A stretch of 64,000 nucleotides of DNA from Zeus faber. Its lineage: Eukaryota > Chordata > Actinopteri > Zeiformes > Zeidae. The stretch covers positions 1,307,399-1,371,398 of the forward strand of contig OY482849.1 in the NCBI GenBank assembly GCA_960531495.1. Reading direction: 5' to 3'. The stretch's first letter is position 1, and the number at the start of each line of letters is the position of its first letter. The notes under the pieces were generated by a model. It was not told where the DNA came from. It searched no databases and was given only the letters and a program-made list of their open reading frames with translations. The translations under genes and the position numbers were made by a program. Below are positions 24,611-36,049 of the stretch, piece by piece.

Positions 24611-25690
24611 CTTTCTTTCTTCTACAAGCACCACAACAGCCTCCACGTAACTAATTCATAGAAAAAACAACTTTTATATCGATCTTAAGCCATATAACTT
24701 AATTTACTAACGTACTAAATCATATTTGACTTAAAAAAACACTTAATACAAAATCTGTGTCAATATTGCATCCTTGTGAGAGAATTGGATGCAATATTAG
24801 TGCTTCATCACACACCAGACTCTCTCCATCTATGGTTTAAATTGTTGATTTTAATCTGACAGTCCGCAGATTTGTGGTTGGGGTTTCAGTGGATTGCATG
24901 GAGATTTACGTAATGACTTACAGCCGTTGTAAGATTATTTTCCTGATTAAATTAGTATGAATTTATTTTATGCAGACAGACAGCAGCCTCAGTTTCTTGA
25001 TATGAGGTTAATATGCAACTAAGCCATCAAATGAAAGATTAAAAAATAAAAATACAAGAATCGCACAACACATTCGTACACAAAGCATTTGACTCACCGC
25101 AGCCGCAGCGTAGACAATTAATAATTGATGTGGGCTTATGTAACACACTAAATGTGCAAAATGCAGTAAAACCGAAATGCAAGGTTTAAAGGTTTCCGTG
25201 TAAAGGACGAGGGTACAATAAAACCTGATACTGACTAAATCACAATATTTCTGACCGATAGCAATAATTTCAGGATGTTTTGGGGATGTCTATTAAGATA
25301 TGTGCACACAATAAATATTCAAGAAACAATCCTTAATAACGTGGCTATCATGACTAAGCAGCAGGTAAAGGCAGTGGTTAGAACAAGTCCAGAAATTTGC
25401 ATTACTGTAATGCAGTATTTAAGACAACATTTACCTACATTGTGATGTTATGATTAACAAAATCCAATTGGCAAGACCGGAAGACGCAGACAATATTGGA
25501 TTAAAGAAAAAAAGAAACGTACATTGAAATTGACTGGAGTTTTGGAGGTGCTTACATAAACGGGGGAAGGAGACACGCATATCCTCGTATAGAGGTCACG
25601 GACGAAAGAAATGTATTCGTCATGAGGCAGATTGCGGGATCTCCCCTTCTTCGAAACGCAATAAAGGCGTGGACACACCCAGATAGAGGT
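24611..25690. other. Stretch without recognisable gene
   Basis: AT-rich to about 25450, then rising in GC. Minus-strand open frames between 25454 and 25869 were considered as exons downstream of the candidate first exon, but no convincing splice pair was found. Confidence 0.45.
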
Positions 25691-25723
25691 GGGGGGTGTG
25701 TGTGTGTGTCGGGGGGGGGGGGG
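25691..25723. repeat. (GT)n tract followed by 13 consecutive G
   Basis: A short GT repeat runs into an uninterrupted G13 tract (25711-25723). A CA repeat lies 50 bases further on (25772-25791). Such G runs are hard to sequence accurately. Confidence 0.9.
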
Positions 25724-25884
25724 CTACCGGTTAATATGACGTCATTGGGGAGGCAGGTTCCATTACGAGATGCCACACACACACACACACCGAATGAAGG
25801 CGGTGTAACGACTAGGGCTCCGTTCTGCGTACGATACTTCATTACGGGAAGCGCGAGGGAGCACAACAAAAAAGTATGACGTAC

Positions 25885-25996
25885 CGCCCGAGTGCGTGCG
25901 CGCGAAGAACCGCTCGAGCAGGCTGAACACGTTGGTCTTGAAGCGCCGATCGACCCGATGACAGAGCTCGGCTTTCCTCACTGACAGCCAGCTCAT
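25885..25996 (-). CDS. Candidate first coding exon of an unidentified minus-strand gene
   Basis: An ATG in good context (AACAAAATGA) opens 37 codons beginning MSWLSVRKAELCHRV and ending at a GT donor (GCG followed by GTACGTCA at 25884-25877). The peptide is balanced in composition, with alternating basic and hydrophobic residues, unlike random translation. The CpG-dense region lies upstream, as expected for a first exon. I do not recognise the protein and could not find the following exon with confidence. Chance cannot be excluded for such a short frame. Confidence 0.3.
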
Positions 25997-27071
25997 TTTG
26001 TTCTAAAAAGGCGTTCCAGATCCAACCATCTGTAGATACACATGTCGATGTTTTGTTTTCGCAGCCCCAGGACATTTCCTTTCCGGGCGACACGAGGGTA
26101 CCCGCGCGGTTGGTTCGACCGACGCGTCGACTAAAACAACCGGAACGCCAATAACAACTAAATAGTAACGCAATAAGAGTCCTAAAACACGTATTGCTTA
26201 AGACGTGATCGACTAGATATACTTCATGCCTTTTCACCGATGCTGCAGCAATTATTAGAAATAAAAGTGGGGTTTAGTAGGTAAACCCTCAAACGCCTCC
26301 ATGTTTTCACACCTGTTAAAAAAAAATGGGGGAATATCTGACAGCAGTTGTCAAGACAGGTGAAAAAAACAAAAAAACAAAGAGCCCTCCTTACCCGGAT
26401 GCTATGCGGCGGAGACGACCGGGCGCAGGACAAGTCCACCCAAACGAGACGGGGACTCCGGCCACGTTTAAAATCCACTTTCGGCGTCTTGAGAAATTCA
26501 CAGTCCTCCTCCGGATCGCGCAATCAAAATCGCAGCGAAATCGTGTGACGGTTGCACCACGGGGCGTTTCTCGAGCGCCTGCCGATCGCGTCCGACACGA
26601 CTGTAGAATTGTGGGGGAAGTTTGAGTTATATATGCGGAGTTGTTCGGTTCCCCGTGGGAAGGCTCCCCAGCTTGACAACCGCGACTTGAGGGGAGGGCA
26701 GGGGAGGGTGGTAACCAGACCGGTTGAAACGCTTCTCCTCCACCTTTCCCCCAACCGCGAACGACACCAAATCGGCCGGGGTTACGCTTTGAAATCAAAT
26801 CTCCTCCCCGGAGGAGGGGGAGGATGAGGAGGAGGAGAAAAGAAGAAGCAAAAATATCCGACGATGGAAATGTCCCCGGTATGTTGTATTTTTGTTCCAC
26901 AGTCCTACAACCGGATTCCTCAACACGATAAAGCTTTGGATTGTTTGTTTGAATAAAAGTTTAAAAGTACCCGCGTCGGAGCAGAGTCTGGACGAGGAGA
27001 TCAAGGCTTGAAGCGCGAGGCTCTCAACTCCTGGGCGCTGGATCGGGGCGGAGAAGCTCCCTGTGCAGTCA

Positions 27072-27133
27072 GGAGGGAGGAGGAGGAGGGAGGAGGAGGA
27101 GTGAGGATGGAGGAGGAGGAGGAGGAGGAGGGA
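27072..27133. repeat. Purine-rich (GGA)n tract
   Basis: A run of GGA/GGAG units on the plus strand at the right edge of the CpG-dense segment. The Glu-rich frames it creates are not considered genes. Confidence 0.85.
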
Positions 27134-27239
27134 CCAGCTCGGGGTTTACTGTTTTCTTTTAAGGTGGATCTCAGAATGAATCCCTACGATCGTCTGTCAT
27201 GTGGGTGCATTACCCCAAGTATGATCGTTTTTTTTGGTC

Positions 27240-28135
27240 ACTCGAGGCCGTTTGGATATTTAGGGCCCGAGCACCAAGTGGTGTGAAGTCCTTATTGTAA
27301 TGGAAGGAATTATTAGTGCCCGAGAACACAAGTGCCTCTGCCCGACGGTCCCTGGCAACCTATTGTTTTTGTAAAGATTATTATTATGAGGACCCAAGCG
27401 GCAAGTGGCAAAATTGCTCGATGGCGCCCACCACAAAATTTCAACGAAGTAGCCCTCGCGATATGTTTCACCTAGATGTACAGAATTTGGTACACACATG
27501 TAACATCTCAAGACTTAAAAGTCTCTTGGTGCCAAGACCAATACTAAACAGGAAGTCGCCCATATTTGATTTAATGTGACATTTTAGTGACTTTTTCAGG
27601 TTCCATACTTTAACGAACTCCTCCTCGGAGGTTAATCAGATCCACCTCAAATGTGCTTAGCCTATATAAAAGACTTTAAAGATGAGAAGTTGTTAAACTT
27701 CCGAGTTTTCATAGTAGTGCGCGTGCGCGAAAGTTGCATGCTGCCTGTTACGTTGCCCCAACTTTTGAGTCTGCTTCTTAACTTTCTTAACTTTTATTCT
27801 CTTTTGTTCGTTCTTGTTTTTTTTCCCCACTCTAACTCTGTAAGTAATTTCCCCCTGGGATTATTAAAGTATTTCTGATTCTGATTCTGATTCTGATTTT
27901 CGTCAAATGGTGTGGCCGTGGCGAGGCATCAATTTTCATGTTTCACCACGAAACAGGAAGTGGTTTGTAACTCAATGGTACATGGTCAAATCTGTCCCAA
28001 ACTTCATATTTTTGAGATCTTCACATGGGTGTCCTGGCCTGAAGACATCTACGTGCCAATATTTAGTTATAGTCATAGCGCCACTTATTGGTAAGCCTTG
28101 TATGACAAACATCATTCAATATACATTGGTCTAGA
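27240..28135. repeat. Abundant-type fish interspersed repeat, split by an insertion
   Basis: Phrases such as CAACGAAGTAGCCCTCGCG, TGTTTCACCTAGATGTACAG, GTCTCTTGGTGCCAAGACCA and, further right, TTTCACCACGAAACAGGAAG and CATAGCGCCACTTATTGG follow the order I recall from a repeat found in many fish genomes. No protein is encoded and the class is not clear to me. A LINE 3' end interrupts it at 27711-27896. Confidence 0.6.
27711..27896 (+). mobile_element. 5'-truncated retroposon (LINE-type 3' end) with TTCTGA-repeat tail
   Basis: About 186 bases ending in CCCCCTGGGATTATTAAAGT and repeated TTCTGA units, a typical LINE 3' terminus. TTTTC occurs at both sides (27706-27710 and 27897-27901), consistent with a target duplication, and the host repeat resumes after it. 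The body is too short to name the family. Confidence 0.65.
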
Positions 28136-28479
28136 CAGTGGTCTACACTTGCTATACAGCAACATAATGCATGTTTGGTCTGTGTTCTCCAGCAGCAAAT
28201 AGTGCACACGGAATTGATACAATGTGAAATACGTCATGTCCACCGGCATGCACTCCACGCAGGAATACATCTTACTTGTTTCCGCAGTGTCTGATGGTCA
28301 CGAAAGTGCCGAGCTTCATCAACTGGCATCCCGCCAGCACCCCCGATGTTAACAAAGGTGCAAGGGATCTTTTTTGTAAATATTCCATCCATATCATCCA
28401 CATTACTGATCCCCCTCTAGCAATAGCCTGTTAATCAAATACACCATGGCTGCCTTTCCTCTTCTTTCAACAACAATGG

Positions 28480-28481
<2 letters not shown>

Positions 28482-28525
<44 letters not shown>
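28482..28525. repeat. (TA)n microsatellite
   Basis: About 22 TA units followed by further AT-rich sequence. Confidence 0.92.
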
Positions 28526-28529
<4 letters not shown>

Positions 28530-28531
<2 letters not shown>

Positions 28532-31500
28532 TTTATAATATAGAAGAAGAGCATATACATAACACATTAAATGGCTGTTTATTAAAATAGAAAAGTGCCA
28601 GCAAAAAGAAAAAGCATCAACATTAAAGCTTTAACAAAAAAATCGTACGGATTACCACTATGAAATAGACCAGAGTGAAAGGTCAGTCTGAACATTAATT
28701 ATAAGCTTATGTCCCCATTTAATGATACGCTCAACTCAACATTTTTAAGGTTTCGTACAATAAAGAGGTTTGTGTGTTTGCTTGTAATTGCAACTGGGAT
28801 GTGCATTTTTCTCCTACCGAGCTGACATTAATCAACATAACATGAGATCTTAGCAAAGTTATTTTTCATTGTTTTATCATTTTTATAAAATACTTAGCAT
28901 AAGGTGGTTAGATCCAGAGACCCAAATAAAATACCAAGGCTGTGTGATGAAATGTTAAGTTTAGCGCTACTGCAACGGACCACCCCTCACTTGAGCATTG
29001 TAGAAATGGGACAGGAGGGCCACTTGGGGCATCATTAAATCATATTTGATCGCTACTCTCCCACTCGTGTGTGGCCCCTAGCCAATCAATTTTATAATAT
29101 TTGGCAAGAATAATTGCACCCTTTGTAATCTACTCTGAACAAATGGCCACATGCTCATGTTTCTGAGTGGCTTGTCTTAATGCTTGAATGTTGGTGTGGT
29201 CATCGAAATGATAGATGGTTTGAAATGAAAGTCATTTTATTTCCGGATGCGGCTCCAGTGAAGTGAGAGGAATAATCTCAATCCCAATACACAGCGGGCT
29301 CTAGTCACTTTCCACACTGATCGCTCCTTCTCCGCATCCCCGCTCAGGATGGTGGGTTTAGTTTCAAGGTGCTTTTTCTTCTCATTAAATTGGGACCAAA
29401 TGTAAAATTAAGTGCTGTCGAGACCAAAACCTCCGCATAGGGAAGGGTAGTACTATCTCATTGATCCAAGACGTCAAAATCTCAGTCTCAGACAAACTCC
29501 CTGATAAATGTATCATTGAGTCTGTTAACATAAAACCAAACGATTCTATTCCTGGTCTAATCATATTTAGTATAAAAACACAAACACAAATAATTGTGTT
29601 TGGCTGTAACTTTGTTATGTACTGAACTATTTTTGATGCATGCATTTATCCATCTGCTGGGCACAGTGAGTATCAGCTGTGAAGATGTCTGTGAATCTCA
29701 ACATGTGGTGCTGTAAGGTTGCCAGTTCATTTAGCTGAGTTTTGTTGACAGTAATGCTTAGCGCTAGGCACTGCAGTCCTAACCTGGTAACCCCCGACTA
29801 TCTTGCACTTCGTAGCTAATAATCACGGGTGGATAAAGGTTCTGAGATATTATGATATTTCCTATGCATGCAGTATAAGCAATCATGGTTTTGGCACATT
29901 ATCATTTTAAATACAAACAGTACATTATTGTTTTTCATTCTTAAAATATGAATTAGAGAATTATTGATTGTTTGCATCTCCAAGTCCAACCTGCATAAAT
30001 TAATATGTTCTATTGATTGTTTATCCATTTGAAGATGGCCCCTTTTATTTGAACACAAATTAAAATGAATTAATGGCTGAATTAAAAATACTTGAAATAC
30101 TTAAATTGACTGTACCTACTAAATTGATCAAGGACTGGTCATTTTTTTGAGTTGGCAATAAATACCTCCTTGTTTTTGTCTCCCCCACCCTGCGTCCTTC
30201 ATCAATCTTGTCCTCTCATCAGACTCCTCTATTGACATTAGATACAAGGGGCTGTTATGGCAACAATGATTTGAAGAGGGGAGGGGGCATTTTGGATACA
30301 AACTTCCCAGGCCCAGTGAATCAATGACCCCTGTTTCTCAATATTGTTCTTTTGACATTGAGAGGGAAGGAAATGATGGAGTTTACATTATAAATGGTGG
30401 AAATAACTGCAAGGAAACAAGATGTCTGAAGGATCATTTGTTATAAGACCTATAACATATTTTAACCAGCAGGTAGATTGTCGCCTAATAGCAATTTCAT
30501 GGCTTTGATTTGCTTGTGTGTTGAACACTTAATGGTAAAATATATTCTAAATATTGACATGGATGGACATTTGTTTTTGTTTTTAATCTAAATTATTGCT
30601 AAACTGCACACATCACAATGAGTAGCAAAATTAAACAACAAGTTGAAATGTCATGAAAAATATACACTGCTACCCCAGCTAAATGTATTCATAACTCCAT
30701 GGAATCCTACATTTCCAAAGTCCAGGTTAAATAGAGATTTAAAAGTAGAACATCTGGTGTACATATATTCATGTCACTTCGTCAGACTTAGTTGCTACCA
30801 TCAATGCGTTGAACACCAGCATATTTGGTGTTCATGTAAAAGTTGAGGACAATGTATCTCTGCAATGTTTTCATTCATTCATAAATTTTATATTGTGGTA
30901 ATTTTTTGTAGATTGAAATTCCTCTTTTATTTTCTATCACTTCAGCATTTTCAATCAGACATCAAGCTATAGCTGGGTCTTTAGTGTGTAATGGCAAATC
31001 CTGTATTCTATACAGATATGTACCACTGGTTGCAAGGTTGGCTCTATTTTTCGATTTGTTGAGCTTTTCCTAGTGCTTATTTCACTGTATAAATCAGGCT
31101 ACCAATTTTTTGTGGCTCTAGCATATGAATGCTTTTGAGACCCTTTGAAAAGCAAACAACAACGGATTGTTTAAAATCATTTTCAGTCGCCAATATTTTA
31201 AGGAACAACAAATTGCTATTGATGCAACAGTGATGAGAAAGCTTCAGTTATATCCCAAAGACTACTGGCAGACAAAGTGAAACAATATAAAATACACAAT
31301 TATGAACCATAATAGCCACAGTGTAGTCATTGTTGGTGTTGTATTACACTTTAACAAGTTTCACAAGTCGCAGAGAACAATTATATATTCAAGTCTGACA
31401 TTGCATGGGAAATAAAGAGACTCTCACAACTGCCCTGTGTGCTCCAGTTCTGCCTCTAAACCAACTCCTGTCCGCCCCTAGTCCTTCCCACTGCCAGGGG

Positions 31501-31670
31501 TTCCCCATCTCACTATTACTGCCTGGTCATTTAAGTTTGTATGAAGTGTTTTTCCCCAGTGTCTTTTTGTATTATGCCTGTAGTGGCTGCCAGCCTGCCA
31601 GCCAACCAGCCAGCCATCCAGCAATCCAGCCATTCTACTCATACCATAATTATTCTCCCTGCCGGTAAAG
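28530..31670. other. Non-coding stretch, no repeat recognised
   Basis: More than 3 kb without transposon motifs, relatively free of simple repeats. Short open frames lack recognisable domains. It may be intron or intergenic sequence of the host and is one of the few parts of the window likely to be single copy. Confidence 0.45.
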
Positions 31671-31677
31671 CACTTAC

Positions 31678-31797
31678 TTGGGCTTCTGCCGTATGCAAGA
31701 ATTAGTGACCAATCCGCTCTAGCCTCCACTTGGTTCCCATGGAGATGAGCAAAGTCTTTGATCAACTGGTATTCGGTGGGAAAGCGGCTCGAGAACT
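31678..31797 (-). CDS. Candidate internal coding exon, unidentified gene
   Basis: On the minus strand a 120-base open segment is framed by an acceptor with a pyrimidine-rich lead (CTTGCACACTCCTTGTCCAG) and a strong donor (CCCAA followed by GTAAGTG, 31677-31671). It encodes about 40 residues including FPTEYQLIKDFAHLHGN. Exon phases are 1 and 1, so the segment is symmetrical. The composition looks like real protein, and the surrounding DNA lacks repeats. I do not recognise the family. No neighbouring exons were found, so this remains a candidate. Confidence 0.33.
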
Positions 31798-31799
31798 CT

Positions 31800-32400
31800 G
31801 GACAAGGAGTGTGCAAGATTATAACATTGTATTAGAAACACCTGCGGCATAGTGCTTGGAATTCCAATGCTCTGTTCGATGCTTTTCGCCATTGACTATC
31901 TGACATAATTAATAAGGAGTTTGCCTGCCGGGAACTGGTGAGCCAAACTAAGTCCCTCCAGTCCATTTACTGCACACCATTTCCAGCTTCCCTCCTTTGG
32001 CAGAATTCCCATTCAGTTCGCAGATTCCGGTGCAGATGAGTTATATTGACACTACTCTGGCTCAGTAGTTGGGCATAGCAACCCTGCCTCTAGCAGCTAC
32101 AATGGAGGCCAATGCCCTAGATGGCCACCTTATTTCTAGGGTGACTTTAAAATAAAAAATCTTTGCATCATGTTCTGAAATAACAGCATTTTTTGATCAG
32201 AGCACACACCAATGTGCAGTAAAATGTCAATCACAATATGGAGGGAATATGCTACAGTCCATTGGTTGACATTGAAAATGTAAATCCGACTTTCAGTGTA
32301 TATCCATCTTAGGTCTGTTTCATCATCAGAGGATCCTGTGGTGTGCGAGCTGTTGGTTTGCCCAAAAAATGTATATACCACAGGATGCTGTCAGGAAAAT
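31800..32400. other. Stretch without recognisable gene
   Basis: No coding or repeat features identified. Confidence 0.45.
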
Positions 32401-32446
32401 ATATATGTGACAAATAATCTCTTGAACTTGAACTTGAACTTGAATT
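32401..32446 (+). repeat. Probable retroposon tail (TTGAAC repeats)
   Basis: AAATAATCTC followed by repeated TTGAAC units looks like the 3' end of a retroposon. The body upstream could not be delimited. Confidence 0.4.
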
Positions 32447-32510
32447 CTCAATGGCTCCTTTCGATGAGCTCCTTTACCATTTCCTGTCTAATAAGACTCA
32501 AATGAAATAC

Positions 32511-32556
32511 TATCTATCCATCTATCCATCTATCTATCTATCTATCTATCTATCTA
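32511..32556. repeat. (TATC)n microsatellite
   Basis: Tetranucleotide tract, the first part mixed with ATCC variants. Confidence 0.92.
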
Positions 32557-32809
32557 GAGGGCTTTCAATATTGTCCATCCCTTTATCCTAATGAATACTT
32601 AATGCCACATGCAAGTTGCAGACTCCCCCCAGGCAGCAGTAATTACATGGTTAAGCTTCTAGTCAGAAACCACCAGCAGAGCTCCTGGCCTTAGGGGAAT
32701 GCTTATCCTGCTACCAGGGCCAGAAACCTTTTATGTCTAGGTAACCATCAGCTGGCAGCTAGGGGGAATGAGCCGCGCCTGAATGGCTGATGGGTGTGCT
32801 GATGACTTT

Positions 32810-33074
32810 GCATTTATGTTCAGGCAGGTGATACGGCCGGGAGAGTACCTTCAACCCTGGGGTCATCTCAACGTGGTGGTTTATGAGGGACACGCGGCCC
32901 GGCAGGGGGGAGAAAACATCTGAAGAAGAAATGCTGCTGTAACGCCACCACGTCCACGCTCTGTCCTGGCGAGAGATGGTTTCTAGACAGGGCCGGAGTG
33001 GGATGGGTCTTTTTTAGAACCTCCAACCCCAACTCATCCCCCTCGATCACCACGGTGGCCAAAGACACAGACAC
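32810..33074 (-). pseudogene. Integrase-to-RT linker and start of RT
   Basis: This frame overlaps the end of the integrase frame by 28 bases (a frameshift) and continues the same polyprotein: VSLATVVIEGDELGLEVLKK, LSPGQSVDVVALQQHF, then a PLPGRVSLINHHVE-type stretch preceding the RT fingers. The element is cut off before any RT catalytic motif. The overlap is what ties integrase directly to RT in this copy. Confidence 0.68.
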
Positions 33075-34064
33075 CAGCTACTTCCACTCTTTTGGAAGAT
33101 TAGGGTGATAAATATGAGTTGCCCACCCCTATCCGACCACTCAACCTCATAATCGATCTCCCCATCACGCCACGTGACCTCAAGGGGTCCATGCCACTTC
33201 GTGAGAAATGTAGAGCTGGACATAGGGAGCAACACCTTGTCTTCTGGTGCAAATTGCCCGGTTCCCCCGTGACAAGCACTCAAGCGATTGTATCTTTCTT
33301 TGCAGGTCCATAGCATACTGAACTTCATTCTTTATGCTGCTTTGCCCTTTCTCCCAGTTTTTCTTAATTAGGTCTAGCATCCCCCGGGGTCTCCTGCCAA
33401 AGCAGAGTTCAAAGGGGAAAAATCCTGTGAAGGCCTGAGGCACCTCCCGCACTGCAAACGACAGAGGGTCCAGCCATTTATCCCAATTACGGCTATCATC
33501 TGGCACAAACTTACAAACAAAGTCTTAGGCGTCTTATTGAAGCTCTCCACCAGGCCGTCCATCTGGGGGTGGTACATGCTGGTCCGAATCAAGTGGACGA
33601 CCAACGATTTTCTTCAGAATCCCAGCTCAGGAGATGACCTGAAACAGTGCATGCCCCACACTTTTGGCCATAATACTGTGCAATGGCGCCAGCTCAGGGT
33701 ACTGGGTTGCATAGTCCACTAGGACCAAAACAAGACTGCAGTGCCCATTACCGTGGGCACTGCAGTCTAACAGCCAATGAGGTCCTTAACGAGTCTTTCG
33801 AACAGCGCCTCGACTAGGGGGAGGGGCCTCAATGGTTGGTGTAGTCAGATGGTTGACTAATTGACACCTGGGACATGCAGTGCACCACTTAGGCACATCT
33901 GCCCAAATGCCTGGCCAATAGAAGCGGGCCATTATCTGCTGAAGTGTTTTATCATGTGCAAGGTGACCCGCCATCGAGCTACCACCTTGTACATCATTAC
34001 GTTGTAGGTCCCTTCCCGACTGGGTGAGAGGCCGGCCGACAATCGACCCGAACCAGCTGTCCAA
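33047..34064 (-). pseudogene. Gypsy integrase relic
   Basis: Integrase inserts the retroelement DNA copy into the genome. The zinc-binding HHCC part includes AGHLAHDKTLQQIMARFYWP and CTACPRCQ (34064-33786). The core retains VDYATQYPE with the first catalytic Asp (near 33720) and TSMYHPQMDGLVESFNKT with the Glu (near 33580). The stretch that should carry the second Asp (TDQG-type motif) is missing between them, apparently by deletion near 33600. The C-terminal part (33328-33047) contains a DYEVEWSDRG motif of chromo-like type. Frames change at least twice. Confidence 0.8.
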
Positions 34065-34070
34065 CCCCCC

Positions 34071-34908
34071 ATCAAGAGGGTTGGACAGATGACCAGATGT
34101 CGTTTAGTCTACTGGACATCCTGGGTCGGCAGAGGGCTGGTGCTGTGGCCACCCGTTGACTCACTGGACGCTCCAGGGCTTCTTCGGAAGGCCCTTCTGT
34201 GTCCCTTTCCCGTGTCCCGTACCTAGACCGTAGGTAATGTGGCTGCTTAAACCACACCACACCCTCATTGCAAGATTCTCTAAAAGGAAACTGTACATAA
34301 ATACTGAGCTGAGCTGTGTGCATATGCTATTTTGTTTTTTACTAATTGGTAGACTTTTAATTTCATGTCTGACTTTTGGTCAACAAGTCAGAAATAACAA
34401 CAGAAAAACAGTAATTTTCCATTGCAATTCTACCATTCTGGACTGAGAATGCCCCTCACCCTAGGTCAAAAAACCTGGGAGGTGCATGCCTGGGGCAAGC
34501 ATGAACCTATCTTAAAGCTCCATGACCAGTCTTGCCTCTAATGTTTGTATCCCAGTCTGATAGTTTTCAAGGGGAGCTGTAAGATGTTCTTGCCAAACAG
34601 GACGGCTTAGAGCCAAGTACCTGTTTGTCTTGCAATTGTAGTTTCTTTATGATTTTGATGTGTTGATGAAGAAGGAGTGACCGCTGACGCTGACTTGAGT
34701 AAAATAATTGATTTATTACAAAAGAACAGCATCAGACCAGACTTGCCATGGACGTCCAGGAGAGAACCGAGCCGGATGTATTCTCTGTCGAATGAAACTC
34801 AGGCGGGTGCTTTTATGCTTGTCCAGAGACAACGTTGACCATTTGGTTCCCCTATATAGGTCACAGGTCACACTCCACCTCCCTTATCACCGGGACCCCT
34901 GGCGATGT

Positions 34909-34952
<44 letters not shown>

Positions 34953-36040
34953 GACCCCTGGCACCGTCTGTTAGTAATTATCTTATTCCAAGACACCTCA
35001 TATTTCCCCCCTTCGAGATGACACAAAGTCTCGACAGAGAGAAGAGTAATTGAACTTATGACGTTAATTGGCTTAATAGAAATCACACACAAACAAACAG
35101 ACTGATTATAATCTAGCCTTTTGACCATGCTTAGTCGTAGCAATACAATACATTTGTGGAGTGTGAGAGCGAAAAACCCATCTGGCAGCTTCCTTTCTTA
35201 GTTCTTTCATCAAACAGTCAAGAAAGGAAAATTCTCTCACGGTCCCTCTGCCCCAGGCAACCACCTACTGCACTCCAAATCAATTAACCGCAAAGAAGAA
35301 GGTTTTAGAAAACTGTACAGGATGTTACATATTAATGCATACATTTAGAACCTCAGAAATAAATCAAAAATTTTGTCCAAAGTCAGGCTGGTCGACCCAT
35401 CGGACCTTCCAGTGAACCTTTCCCTGCCTATTACCAATGTCCCTCAAAACCCTGCAATAAAAGAAAACACCTGAGGTCCCAATATATTCATTTCACCCTG
35501 TTCCAGAAAACTTCAAAGAAAATGATACTAAATCAAAGTAATATGTCTTGCTAAAAATATCTACTGTAGAGTACAGACTTTTCATCCATAATACAGGTTA
35601 CATTGTAATAAACAAACTCCAAGATTATAAAAACATGCATAACGCATATGTATGTATTGAACTGTTGCTGTTACTGTTGCTCCGTCGTCCATTTTCATCC
35701 TCCATTTTTGAATGTCCATGTTTGAGTGTTCAAGTCCATTAGGCTGTTAGGATCTCTGGACACAGTCACCCTCAGACTGGTCCTGAAAGAAAAATTCACC
35801 AGCCAGTATCTTGCACACACATCAAATACAGTATAATAATTTTGCTTTTGCATTACACTTGCATTACACATTATTCCAATATATGATTAACATTTTCCTT
35901 TTCCCCCTTTGTCCATGCATTTTCTCCGTCAAAAATAGTAATGAGTCTATGACGGAATCAGATATTCAGAATGGATATTTCAATACTAGTGTTAGCTCCT
36001 AACCACACCATTAATGCCAACGGAAGTGCCTCTACCCAAT
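34071..36040. other. Mixed sequence, possible LTR debris, CT microsatellite inside
   Basis: No host gene recognised. The segment 34690-35050 resembles a retroviral or gypsy LTR or leader in composition, but no partner LTR was found. At 34236-34262 a GTGGCTGCTTAAACCACACC word resembles one near 54545, suggesting a shared dispersed repeat. The remainder to 36040 is featureless. Confidence 0.4.
34911..34950. repeat. (CT)20 microsatellite
   Basis: Forty bases of uninterrupted TC, flanked on both sides by GGGACCCCTGGC (34892-34903 and 34951-34962). Confidence 0.95.
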
Positions 36041-36049
36041 TCAGTCCTG

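Larger units (their letters stand above)
25780..27180. promoter_or_regulatory. CpG-dense segment, candidate promoter region
   Basis: CG dinucleotides are much denser here than anywhere else in the window, for example GTGCGTGCGCGCGAAGAACC near 25900 and ACGACCGGGCGCAGGACAAG near 26415. The surrounding DNA is AT-rich and CpG-poor. Such segments usually mark vertebrate promoters and first exons. A possible minus-strand first coding exon lies at its left end. No transposon signature was recognised. Whether it is unmethylated or transcribed cannot be read from sequence. Confidence 0.5.
32810..34070 (-). mobile_element. Ty3/gypsy fragment with integrase upstream of RT (Gmr1-like), piece 1
   Basis: Reading leftward on the minus strand there is an integrase zinc-binding domain, an integrase core, a C-terminal chromo-like region, and then directly the linker and N-terminal edge of reverse transcriptase, which stops near 32810. 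Ordinary gypsy elements have integrase last. Integrase before RT is known from the Gmr1 group of Ty3/gypsy elements in fish and other deuterostomes. The linker matches the start of the piece at 43606-45275, so the two come from one family. No LTR was found for this piece. Confidence 0.7.

Noticed and set aside
25454-25869. Downstream exons of the candidate minus-strand gene
   Set aside because: Open frames exist but acceptor and donor pairs are weak and inconsistent in phase with the candidate first exon.
26391-26900. Minus-strand open frame of 169 codons in the CpG-dense segment
   Set aside because: High GC removes stop codons on both strands; the peptide is Arg/Pro/Ser-rich without recognisable motifs.
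27008-27286. Glu-rich plus-strand frame
   Set aside because: Produced by the GGA tract; no splice or domain support.
32296-32505. Plus-strand frame ending in Asn-Leu repeats
   Set aside because: The repeats are the TTGAAC tail of a retroposon.
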